Assembly (NCBI GenBank): GCA_021234155.1
Contig: JAJEKV010000003.1
Location: 17,034,386-17,098,385 of the forward strand
DNA: 64,000 nucleotides
Reading direction: 5' to 3'
Origin: Isoetes taiwanensis
Taxonomy: Eukaryota; Streptophyta; Lycopodiopsida; Isoetales; Isoetaceae
In this document: in pieces, positions 23,103-34,386 of the stretch
How the letters are laid out: the number at the start of each line of letters is the position of its first letter
Position numbering within the stretch: position 1 is the first letter of the stretch
Notes under the pieces: generated by a model
Seen by the model: only the letters and a program-made list of their open reading frames with translations
What the model was told of the DNA's origin: nothing
Databases searched by the model: none
Translations under genes and position numbers: made by a program

Positions 23103-26100
23103 ATGGCTGCTTCATCCAAATTTCCTCAACTTCAAGCTTCTGCTCCAAGGGATCCGGCTCTTTTTGCATCGGTGACTTTCTCAACACCAACGTTTCGTGA
23201 TGCCCTAGCAGGTCCAAGTCGCGCTGTGGCAGAACGCCATGGGCTTTATCTGTTCTCCACACAGGAACTCCCTGCGCCAAATCCGGAGCAACTGAAGCAG
23301 TTTTTCGCTCACATGATCAACAGCCCAGAAGGATACGCCACCACGGTCGATGGCGGCACCACCATTTTGCTCACTCCGGTTCTGCTTTCTGAGGTATTCC
23401 AAATTCCTCTTAAAAGACCTTCTTTGTCTTGGGCTGCCTTACAGGACCAGGATGTCACTCAGTATGGCGTAGCTCCTTATCAAGCCAACATGCATCGTCT
23501 CACAAACATTGCCAAGACCCACGATACTTTTGTAAAGTTTCTGTGGCGAAAATTCTATGGGTATTCCATCAAGAATACCCATATCAATAAACCATTTTAT
23601 AACACTGTCGTTATGGCCGTCTATACCACTCAACCTATTGATTGGCCACAAATTTTGTTCTTCCGCCTTCTCCATGAATTTGATCGCGTCCGTGCAGCAC
23701 CTTCTTCTGGCTCTGGTACTTCTGTGGGTGCTCACCTCCAGGCCATCATCCGTCATTATATTCCTGTCACCCGCCCAGGGTCCCCTTCCACTTCTCGTAC
23801 ATCCACTCATCAATCCTTTCATTCCCTTCCTCACAACCAACATGCTGAGACTTCACGCCCTCATCTTTCTCCTGGTCATGTTCAAAACAACGCCACGCAT
23901 GTTACTGTCTCCTCTTCCTCCACAGAGTCCATGCCCTCCACTTCTCATCATGCTTCTCAAACGTCACAGACCCATCACCAATAGGGCCCTGCACTTCCAC
24001 CTCCTCGCCAAGCTCTGTATCAATACCAGCAAGATGTCCAAGCTGTTGTTCTCAAGCTTCAGGACTCACAAGAAGTCTTCATGAAGGGTGTTCAAGCCTA
24101 CCTGGAGGCCTCGGAAGCCGTTCACAGGGATGATCTTCAAGCTGCCAACACGCAAGTTCAATCCCTGGAAGACAAACTTCAACAAAAGCACGAGGCTCTT
24201 TTACAGGCCTGTGAAAATCTCAAGAGTGCCCAAGATCAGTCCAGCCTCTTTGCTGATCAACGGGCTGAGTTGCAGACGCAGATTCAGGACTTGCTGGAGC
24301 AGAACAAGGACAAGGATAAACTTCTTGGTGACAAGGAAAAAGCCATTACAGAGCTTAACACCATGTACACAGAGCTTTCTCAAAATTACACCAATCAGGT
24401 CCAAGACCTTACTGAGCGCAATGCTCGCATCACTGCCTTAGAAGATCAGCTCTCCACGCTGACCAGTCAACTCACGCTTCTCCAGGATCAACTTACGGAG
24501 GCTCAGAAGCAGAAGATCATAGATGACGCAGAAATTGCCACTCTTCGGCTTCAAAGTTCCACTCCAGTGACATCGACCTCACAGGGCCAGCTCTCTCATA
24601 GACGGTCCCGTGATCAATCCCGTCTCCTGCTAGAAAAGGACAATCAGATCCGAGACCTGCAAAATCAACTCCAGCAAGCTGTTCAATCTGCCGAAGATGC
24701 CCAAAATAAACAAGAGGGCTATATTGATATTGCTAGCCACATTCCTGTGGATTTCTCTACTCCTACCAGTTATCTGGATTATGTGGTTGCCCGACGCCAC
24801 CTTTTTCTTCTGAAGTGGTATGCGACAGACGGCCAGGTTAATGCCCAACCCCTACGCAGTGCGGATTTTCTAAGGATCTGGCCGGATCTTTCTGTGGAAG
24901 ACAAAGGTCTACTCTGTGCTCTCTTAGCAAATCAACTGTGAAGATCTTGATTTGGTCATCTTCCGCGTTGTTCAGCCGATGGCCTATATTTTTCATGATT
25001 TTTATCTGGCTGATTCACAAGACAAATTCAGAGATGAGGAACATCACATTTTTCACGGCAACCCCCATGCTCACTGGTTGTTGTTGGACACCAACCCGTA
25101 TTTACAGGATCATGATCGGGCTCACACTCTTGGACAAGAGTACATGCCCGAGCTTGCTCATCACTTACCTCTATGGCAAGCAGAAATGCTGGAACAGATA
25201 AGGAAGAATCTAGCGCATCCTGAAGATCTTCAGTTTGCCCAAGCACTTGGGAGGTTACAATCAACTGCGTGGCCTTCTGGAAAGCAAGACCATACCCACG
25301 GGTTGGGTTAATCCTCCTGTCTATACTCAGCTCTCTGCTTCAGAGTGGGACCAGTGGTGCCATGCTCTTGATCAAGACCTTGTTCGTGAATTCTGGGAGC
25401 AGGCACAGCAGCCCACGTCCACGGGCATGGCTCACTCCCCATATGCTTCACTAGAAGTCCCTCCACGCCCCAGGTTTCTCACCTCCGATTGGCATCTTCC
25501 CTTTTGGACCAAAGTCCTGGAAGGCCACGCTGGGTGGACTCCTCCTCAGATTTCCACGGACCTCCGCTGGGATCCACGTTTTGTCAGACGATCCGATTGG
25601 GAGGATGGTGCCACCTTGGACCACACCGAAAATTGGATTTACATTGCAAATGAGCGTGGTTGGCAAACGCCTGCTCATGTTGTCCATGGCCTTGATGCCT
25701 TTTTGAAGAATGTCGCCACCTCACCGGATCCTTCAGTTCACCGACAAGTAGGCTTCTGTGCTGCTCTCAAGTGCCTCCTGATAAGCTCGCTAAATCGGCA
25801 GCGTCCTATATTTTATTGCAACCCGAATGCCAGTGTCAGTGCCTTCGGCCTCCAGACCTGCCTTCTCATGGAATGCCAGTTCGTCCCTTCTGAGGCACAT
25901 GCTGCCCTTGAAGACATGGTACGCTCCAGATTTCTCATTGATGCCGATCCTGCACTTGGGCTCAACACTCCTGAAGCTCTTCAAACACGCCAGGATCTCA
26001 TCGGCAATTACCACAATGGAGCCCGTCCTCATTCCCGTGAGGATCACTTTCAAACTAAGGATCACCAGGTCAAGGCTAAGGATCCACAGTCAGGCACAGG

Positions 26101-26191
26101 TCAGTCGTCAAAGGCCCCGCAGAAGACCAATCAGCAGACCACGCAGTCAAAGGCCGCGCCTGCCGTCAAAAGGAGGTGCACTGAGAAATGA
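23103..26191 (+). pseudogene. Large 3' ORF region of element B (unknown function)
   Basis: It lies in the position where env-like genes sit. The start is an ATG in good context (CACCATGGCTGC). Three parts are visible. An N-terminal globular part (about 23,230-23,700; LKQFFAHM, TILLTPVLLSEVFQIPL, KFLWRKFYGYSI) has a loose resemblance to the N-terminal domain of plant transposon-associated proteins such as Athila/Ogre ORF1. A long coiled coil runs from about 24,080 to 24,700. A C-terminal domain (about 25,320-26,040; NWIYIANERGW, DPSVHRQVGFCAALKCLL, PIFYCNPNAS) ends in a basic, glutamine-rich tail that runs into the 3' LTR. No signal peptide or membrane segment is seen, so it is not a classical envelope. 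It has a few breaks. The C-terminal domain recurs at 58.5 kb. Confidence 0.75.
24081..24700 (+). other. Coiled-coil segment in the 3' ORF of B
   Basis: Heptad-like spacing of L/I/V among many Q, E, K and D, for example QSLEDKLQQKHEALLQA and LEDQLSTLTSQLTLLQDQL. It would drive self-association. Coiled coils are also described in the env-like protein of the SIRE1 retroelement; that parallel is structural only. Confidence 0.75.
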
Positions 26192-26610
26192 CGTGCTGTC
26201 ACTATCTGTGCCATTTTAGGGTCTCAAGAGGCACCGCCAACGTTCCTGCAAATCAGGCCTCATTCAAGGAGTCGGCACCGAGTTTTGACAGAGTATCTAT
26301 ATTGGGCCAAAGGCCATTGTACTATATATATGAGTAGATCTAGCCCTCACGGGGTAGATGAGTTTTTGGTCTTATCTCATTTCTGCTTCTTCTCGATTGC
26401 GAGAGCTCATGTATCCCAATTGATATCAAAGAGTTTTGTTCTCTTCATTGTGTTCTACATTGTTCTTTTGTCCTTCTTGTTTGTCTCTTTTCCCTTCCTT
26501 AGTTTCTTTTGCAAATCCCGCGTGACACAGCTACCGGATTCTCCTGTTTGATCCACGGGTCCTCACAGCAGGGCTGTCTTGCAGGAGTTTCCGAACCCAG
26601 ACCCCAAACA
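26064..26610 (+). repeat. 3' LTR of element B (recognisable part)
   Basis: Matches the 5' LTR from about 7452 to 7999 with about 2% differences by eye, many of them C/T changes. It ends CCCAAACA followed by the target duplication CCATG. Its first 128 bp are also the coding end of the 3' ORF. Confidence 0.88.
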
Positions 26611-28088
26611 CCATGTGGCAAATTTTTTTTCCTATCTATCCTCCCTCCCCCCCAAAGCCTATTTTTTTCACAGCCAATCTCCCCATGCCACGTGGAACAT
26701 CCGGGCATGTGGGGCGGTGGAGGTACCGAATCCCACGTGGATATTTCACGTTAAATATTAATAATAAGGATTTTGTTATTCCTTATATACCTTGGTCGTC
26801 CAAACCTAATCAAGCCTGTGGGATATTTGCTCCGTGTTGCCAAGAACCCTAAATCTTGAAACTGCCAAGATCCGTCCAATTCTTTCGAAACAACCATGCA
26901 ATCATGATCTTAAGTGGCCGAATAACCCTGTATAATGCCAAGAATGCATCAGAGAAGCAAAAAGACAGAGAATTGAATTGAATTAGCCAAGAACGCAACA
27001 GAACATGGGAATTTCAAAAGGGGCTTTCGTGCACAGAAAACATTTGAGGGCTTTGAGGTGAAGAAGCGATTGTTTACCTTGAAGAAGGACCGGCTTGCAT
27101 GACTGAAGCTCGATTATGCCTTCCATACTTGATTCTCAGCTTGAATTATTGACAATTCATGCGAATTCCTTGACTGTGTATCTATTTGATCTTGTGCCCA
27201 AGACTCAGAGCTTAGGATTATTGTTATTTGCCTATGTGTACCTGATTCAAATGGAAATCCGAACCTTGTTGTTGAATACTGAGTGTTCTACATCAATCTG
27301 GTGACAAAATTACTATGCTTGCATTGTCCCTCTTGCATCTCATTCCGAAGGTTATAGTATCACTAGCTTGGCATTTAGGCATCTACAACACAAGTGTTTT
27401 TCTAGCTCTAGTGATTGTCTAAGTTATCAACACAAAAGCTGAGCTCATATTTAGAGTTATAGAAGCAAAAATCCACATTGAGTTCAATAGCAGTGAACAG
27501 AATTTCTCAGAGTCACTAGGAAATCATGTCAAGCATGGATATTGCATAAAAAGCAAGATTAGCATTCATTCTTTCTAGCAAAAACTATATTTTCGCCTCT
27601 GCTCATATTCTATCACAGTCAGCCTATCAAAAATAAAAAAACCCAAAAAATTAGATCTCCTTGCAAAGATCATCAAGGACCATTGAATGCAGACATTTTA
27701 AGAATAGGCAAACGCATCAAATCACAAAAAAGAAGACCCAACATCGAGTTCAAAAATCTAGCTCTCTGCCAGGGATATTGACCAAAAATTGACTTGGTCA
27801 GGAGTGTCTTTTAGATCCATCTGTCCTTATCAGATCTTCTCTGACTTTTGCTCTGAGTTACAGATAGGTCCTGAGTAGCCATGGATGCAAGAAGTATGAT
27901 CAAAGCTCATTTGGTTTGCATTTGGCAAGCTTTTTAGTGAGACAGACTTTTCACCCTTTAGGGAAAGCTAAGTTAGACAGTGGTTTGAGCATCTTTCTTG
28001 GATCTTTTTCACTCAGAGTGGTTGCCTCAAGCAACCTGTAGGTTCTAAACCATTGAGGTTGAAGGTTTTGCCAGGAACACCTTCAACA
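26611..28088 (+). repeat. Right part of the LTR shared by copies A and C
   Basis: Continues the A sequence interrupted at 7405: the join GACCATG+TGGCAAAT equals the uninterrupted LTR of C at about 35,228. It ends CCTTCAACA at 28,088, where the internal region of C starts at once. It is therefore both the 3' LTR of A and the 5' LTR of C. Compared with the C 3' LTR it differs mainly by several length changes, with about 2% base changes by eye in the last 900 bp. Confidence 0.85.
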
Positions 28089-30124
28089 TTTTGGAGGTTC
28101 TATCGAGACAATTTTCCTGGAATTTGAACTCATGGCCCCCAGGAGAACTAATAAGACATCTGATCATGTTGAAGCACAGGAGAATGATGAAGCCACTGCT
28201 GCAGCACCTACTATGACTATACAAGCAAATTCAGGTATGCTTTGTCATTATTTTGAGTTGAATATGCCTATTCTTGTTCATACCTTTGATCCAAGCATGA
28301 ATGCTAACAATTTTCTAAAGACCTTTGAGGAGTATTACCAAGAGTATGGGCACAAAAAAGGTTGCAAGTTCTCTGAGTTCAAAAAATGTTTTAAAAATGA
28401 TGAGGTTAGAGCTTGGCTTGAGTATGTTATAAGCTTAGGAGCTAATTCTTGGGATGAATTGGTCAAGAAATTCTTGGCACATTTTGGTAAGCTCTTGGAT
28501 CCTCAAGGTTTGATATTTGAGTTGCAGACTTTTCGCATTAAACATGGTGAGAGTGTTCATCAGTATGTAGAGAGGTTCAATCTTTATCTTGTTAAGTGCC
28601 AAATCAACCAAGTTCCTAACCACACTCTGCATCTTGTAGCATCTTTTATCAGAGGATTAAGCAGCATACCAAGAATTCACAGAAAGTTGCTAAATATTCA
28701 AAAGCAAAAAGGCTTTGACACAATACACGAGGCATTCACTAAGGCTACTGAAATTGCAGATATGATTTCCTACTTACCAGATGACATGCACTCACCCCAT
28801 GATCCTTTTTTTCCAAATTATAAGCAAGAATACATGGGACCAGGACCTGTGCCAGTTTATGCTGTCCAAGAGGAAAAGAAAAAAACAAAAATGGAGGATG
28901 CTGAAGCTCCTGCAGCAGATGTAAGGGCTGAGATCATCAAAGTATCAGAAGCATTAGTTGAGGTGACCAAGCAACTTCAAGAGCTGAAGAGCTCGAAGTT
29001 TGAAAAGAAGACCTATCCACCCTATGTTCATTGCTTCAGAGATACTCATTCCTCTGATTACTGTTGGTATAACCTTGCACAAAATGTGGAAAAAGAGGGC
29101 ATTTTGGTAAGGAATGCCCTATGTGTGCCTTTTGTAAAGATGTGGGACATTATGAAGATAGATGTAGTGTGAAAGAATATTTTGCTAGGCAAGAGAAATC
29201 TAAGCCTAATGAACAAAATGCTTCCATTAGATTTGTGCAGGAAATTGAGAAACAGGAGGAGATAATGGGTGTGCATACTAGAAGAATGAATAATGCAAAG
29301 GAAAAGGAGCCAGCATGTGCCAGTGAGGAAGTTGATGCAGTAAAACACAAGGAAGCTGAGCAAATTATGGTTGTACCTCCTCCACCTGCTCAGAAGTATT
29401 TAAAAAAGGAAAAATATAGTGAGGACTTTGAGTATTTGCTAAAGAACTTTAAAATCTGTGTTGACTTACTAACTCTACTCAAGATAGCTCCATTTTACAG
29501 GAAAAAAGTGCTCAATCTGACCAAAGAAGATGAATTTGCTCTGACTAATCACATTGAAGAGCACATGCTCACTCAGGAGGATTATGACCCAGGAGCTTTC
29601 ACCTGTGTTGCCAAAATGGGCAAAAAAATCCTGACCAAGGTCTTGTTGGATGGAGGGTCACCTTTGAATGTTATGCCTGTCATGAGGTTATGTGGCCCTG
29701 AAATAGACAAAAAGGCTCCAATGATCTTGAAATCTTTCTCAAACACAAAAATTGACTATTGAAATAGTTAGTAACGTGCCTATTGATGTTGAAGGTATAG
29801 TGGTTGCAGCTAACTTTGTTGTGGTTGCATTTGAAGGAATAGAAGACAAATCAGACATCTATGATTTACTTTTGGGAAGAAAATGGCTCTCTACAGTTGA
29901 TGCTAGACCTGTTTGGTCAAAAGGGGAGTGCACCATTTCCAATGGCAGAAAGAAGGTAACATTATACAACAAGGTAGGAGAATTTGAAACCCTAAATTTT
30001 ATTGAAGAAGAGATGATGTTGTCAAACCCACGTGGAGAGTTTGAATTAAATGCAAACAATCAAAAGTCCAACATGGAACTTCCCATTCAGCTAGCATTCC
30101 CTAAACAAGATAGTTTTGCATACT

Positions 30125-30510
30125 TATGGTTTGATGGTGGTGTTTCCAAAAGGCTAAGTGTGGCCTCATCTGCTGCCATTCTCAAAGACTCTTCCAATAG
30201 GTTACTTGCAAAAGTAGGTAGAATTTATCCTAACACTACCTCAAATATGGCAGAATACAAAGCTTTGATAACAGGCCTCCAAGAGGCAACGTATTTAAGT
30301 ATTAATGAAATTGTTATCTTTGGAGATTCTCAGCTTGTTTGCAGGCAAATATTGGGGGAGTATCAAGCCAAGAATGAAGATATGATCCTGCTCAAAGATC
30401 AAGCCTTGCATGAATTAAAGAATTTCAAAACTTGGAGGCTTTGTTATGTGCCAAGGGAGCAGAATGGTGAGGCTGATGCACTCCGCAGAAGTGTCCTCAT
30501 CGAACACTTG
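30125..30510 (+). pseudogene. Archaeal/plant-type RNase H (aRNH) domain of copy C, upstream of RT
   Basis: This is the clearer copy of the extra domain: WFDGGVSKR, NMAEYKALITGL, IFGDSQLVCRQI and VPREQNGEADAL, in the order and spacing of RNase HI of the archaeal/plant type. It sits between protease and RT. The Ty3-type RNase H-like domain after RT is strongly diverged, which parallels the known situation in Tat elements, where the original RNase H became a structural connection domain after a second RNase H was gained. Confidence 0.87.
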
Positions 30511-33412
30511 GCTGAAGGAGCAATTTAGGAGGAAGAACTAGAGAGAAAGGACCTACAACAACTCTATCCTATTCTGGTAATCAATGCTAGTGAAGAAAAA
30601 CAGGTAAAGGAAATCAAACTGAACAAGAAAGGTTTAGATAGAGTGCTGTATGTTGGAGATTTGTTTAAAGAAGAAGATAACACCTTTGTCACAAAATTCT
30701 TTGATGATTGGAAGGATGTTTTTGCCTGGGATTATGATGAGTTGGTTGGTGTTGACAGAAGTATTTGTGAGTTTGAGATAAAGATTAAAGAAGGTATGAA
30801 ACCTGTGGTACAGAAACTCAGAAGAATTAATGCATCCTTGTTAGGACTAATTAAAGAAGAGCTATATAAAATGAAGGATGCAGGTGTAATTGCAGAAATT
30901 GTGAACCCTGAATGGCTATCTTGCATTATCCCTGTAGAGAAAAAAAAAAAAAACCATCAGGATCTGCATTGATTATAGAGATTTAAACAAAGCCACCATC
31001 AAAGATTGCTATCCATTACCATTTCTAGAGGAGGTTTTACATGCTGTTGCAGGTAAAGATATATATTCTTTCTTAGATGGTTTCTCCGGTTTCAACCACA
31101 TAAGCATAAAGGAGGAAGATCACCCAAAGACCTCATTCATCACACCATGGGGAACATTTGCCATGAAAAGAATGCCCTTTAGATTAACGAATGCATCAGC
31201 AACATTCTAAAGAGCTATGGATACAATTTTCAAAGACATGCCTGCCAATGCTTTTCATGTCTTCTTGGATGATCTTTGCTTGGGAACCTCCCTCAAAAGT
31301 CATTTTTATGCTCTAACTAAGTTGTTTGCCTTGTGTAGAAAAGGGGGGGTCAGTTTGAATCCAAAAAAATGTATTTTCTTGTCTTCAAGAGGAGAACTGC
31401 TTGGACATGTGGTGTCTACAAAAGGCATACATGTTGCTGAGGCCAAGGTTGAGGCTTTGAAAAAGCTGGCACCACCCAAGACACTCAAACAGGTAAAAAG
31501 CTTCATGGGAATGACTAGTTTCTTAAGAATGTATGTCCTCCACTTTCTCACACACTATGAATCCAATTTCTAACCTCACAAAGGTTGGAAAATTTTCCAA
31601 AAATGAGAGTAAGAACATTCTGATTGATTGGAATGAAGAGTGTCAGGAGTCTTTTGACAAAATCATCAATGCCATCTGTAATTCCGTCCTCCTAAAACCT
31701 CCTGATTTAGAAAAGCCCTTTAAAGCTTATATTAGTGTCACTAAAAGGGCAATTGGTCTTGCTTTGCTACAAGAGGATCATGTAATTGCTTTTGCAAGCA
31801 AAATGTGGTCAGACACTGAGCTAAGATATCCTAGACTAGAAAAAAGTGCAGCAGCTCTCATGTTTCTGATAGAGAGGCAAGGGCATTTGCTGCAAAACAG
31901 CCAAGTCCAGCTCTTTATGAGGCAAAATCCTTTGTCACTCCTTTTTGCTAAAAAGCAGCCCAAAGCAAAATTGTGCAGGTGGGCCTGTAAATTCCAGTGA
32001 TCAAAGTGGTCAATCTGGTGGAAAATCCCAGTGTATATTTGCCTTATGTTCTGTTTGAACACGAGGATCAAGATGGTTTGTGTAGTGATGATCTTGTTAC
32101 TAACTTGGTTGCTTTTGATGCAAGAGGCTTAGACTGGCAGTGTGAGATCAGAAATTACCTTGAAAACAATGAAGTGCCAAAGAATTTGAGCAGCAGTCAA
32201 GAAAGGAGATTCAAAGATAAATGCAAAAAATCCAGGATCATTGAGAATGTGTTGTGCAAGATTGACAAGGAAGGAGTATTGCTGAGATGTGTAGATGATG
32301 CAGAGGCTAGGATGATCATTGAAGCGTGCCATGAAGGAATATGTGGAGGACATTTTGCTGCTGACACAACTGCAAAGAAAATATTGAGGTCAGGATATTT
32401 TTGGCCTACCCTTCTCAAGGATTGTTATAATGCTATAAAGTGTTGCCATAAGTGCCAAATCTTTGGTAGAAGAACCTTACAGCCAGCTCCCCTCACTGCT
32501 ATAACATCTCTTGGACCTTTTCAAACATGGGATTTAGATTTCATAGGTCCAATAAATCCACCTTCTTCAGCTCAACACCAATTTATACTTGTGGCCACAG
32601 ATTACTTCACTAAGTGGGCTGAAGCAATTCCCTTGAGAGAAACAAATGCCTATGCTACTGCAAGGTTTCTGCATGATTATATTTGTGCCAGATTTGGAAT
32701 TCCTTTTAAGATTATCTCTGATAGAGGGAGTCAGTTTATCAATCAAACAATTACATTCTTGCTAGCCACTTTGAAGGTCAAGCATACTAAGAGCTCATCC
32801 TATTATCCTCAAGGCAATGGTCAAGCAGAGTCAACCAACAAAGTTCTCAAATCAATCCTGAAAAAGACTATCAACGATTCAAAGAAAGATTTGCACCTAA
32901 AACTCCATGATGCACTTTGGGCCTATAGAACTACAATCAAAGCATCCATAAGGCACACGCCTTTTAGTTTGGTTTATGGCATAGAGTCAGTAGTGCCTGT
33001 CGAATTGGAACTTCCTTCACTTAGATTGGCATATCAAATAAATCTAGAAATGGATGAGGCTCTAAAGGAAAGATGTGTGAGATTGATGCAGCTTGAAGAA
33101 CACAGGTATGAAGCAGAGAATGCTGTTATGATGAAAAAGGCCAAAGACATTGCAGCTTTCAAGGCAGCTCATAAACTCCAAGGTACTCTGAAAACATGAG
33201 AGTTAGTCTTGAAATGGAATAAAGTAAGGGAAGAAATAGCATCCAAATTTGAAAATCTCTGGGATGGGCCTTTTGAGGTCATTGGCATAGCAGGAAAGGA
33301 TTCTTACCGGCCGAGAGATGTGTCTGATGGCAGAGAGTTGCTAAATCCTATTAACATTCTGCATTTGAAAAGGTATTGGCAACAACATGTTGCCCTGAGC
33401 TTGTTCAGTTAA

Positions 33413-34386
33413 GAAGCACTTAGGATATGTAGGTAGGTTTAGTTTAATTTGTTTGATTGTTACATCAAAAAAGTAAAAAGGAAAAATGAGAAGAAAAGAA
33501 GAAAAAAGAGAAATAAAGAAGAGACAAAAAACAATGTAGTAGTTTCAGGTGTTAAGCTTTAGTTTTCAGATTTTAGGCTTTGGAACTGATCAATCTTTTT
33601 AGTTTATTCCAGTGTCGCAAAAGCAAAAGTCTGTGCAGGTTCTGATCGAGTTGAGATCCAAATCAAGTATTAACATTGTCAAAACTATGGATTCCATGCA
33701 GGAGCATCTGGATTTTACAGTCATCCATATCTCCTTTCATTCATCACACTACATACAAGCTGCCACTCCCTTCATAACAGCAACTCATTTGATCTAACTG
33801 ATTTTATTTCCACATGCAGGTGCATCCTAATACATACATTCCTTATTCACCTGCTCAAGAGTTGTCCTAGCTCCACATAAAACACTCTACATTTCCACAA
33901 AATCCACAAGACTGTTGTCATATGTCCATCCAGCAGTTCACATTTTCTAATGAGTCCATTTGTCATTGCAGGTTCATCTGAAAATCACCTCCATATTCAC
34001 ATTCATGCCATACTGAACATTATCACTACCATTTTTTCCTTCAAATCCATTGCAGGTTCATGAAATTGCCAAACACATCTTCATATTGGCAATTGGCTGG
34101 AGTCCTATTATGTTTATCAAGCAGCAAGACAAGGGGCTGGGAGACCAGCCTATTCTTTTAGTTTGGCATAATGCTGCCATGCTATGGCAGCATGGAAGAG
34201 CAAGGCATATTTTTGACACTCACTCTCACACTTTGATATGAATTTAGAGGTACAAGAAGAATTCATACTTGCACACTTTGAAAACTTGAAGAGCAAGATG
34301 AGGACATCTGACTCAGGTTACACAAGTAAGGCAAAGAGGAGAATCAAGCAAAGTTTGAAAATTGAAGCCCCCGGAAGATTTCTTGG
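33413..34386 (+). other. Non-coding 3' region of copy C
   Basis: Same content as the copy A region at 5314-6267: a purine-rich stretch (about 33,470-33,530) and four GCAGGT[TG]C motifs (about 33,635, 33,817, 33,969, 34,053). No ORF worth naming. The LTR may start within it or at its right end. Confidence 0.6.

Larger units (their letters stand above)
7406..26610 (+). mobile_element. Ty3/Gypsy element B, interrupted by chromovirus D
   Basis: Element B begins TGTTAG and ends AACA. It is flanked by the 5-bp target duplication CCATG (7401-7405 and 26,611-26,615), and copy C shows the empty site (GACCATGTGGCAAAT near 35,228). Its own length without D is about 11 kb. Parts: 5' LTR, primer site, proline-rich gag with zinc knuckles, protease, reverse transcriptase, canonical RNase H, integrase, a small antisense ORF, a large sense 3' ORF region and the 3' LTR. 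Unlike family A/C it shows no second RNase H. The two LTRs differ at roughly 2% of positions by eye, so the insertion is fairly recent. The element is broken, with about ten or more breaks. Confidence 0.93.

Noticed and set aside
23103-26191. 3' ORF region of B as an envelope gene
   Set aside because: No signal peptide, membrane segment or cleavage site is visible; a coiled coil and position alone are not enough.
23103-26191. 3' ORF region of B as an independent host gene trapped between elements
   Set aside because: A homologous segment at 58.5 kb is again followed by a polypurine tract and an LTR with the same start, so it belongs to the element family.
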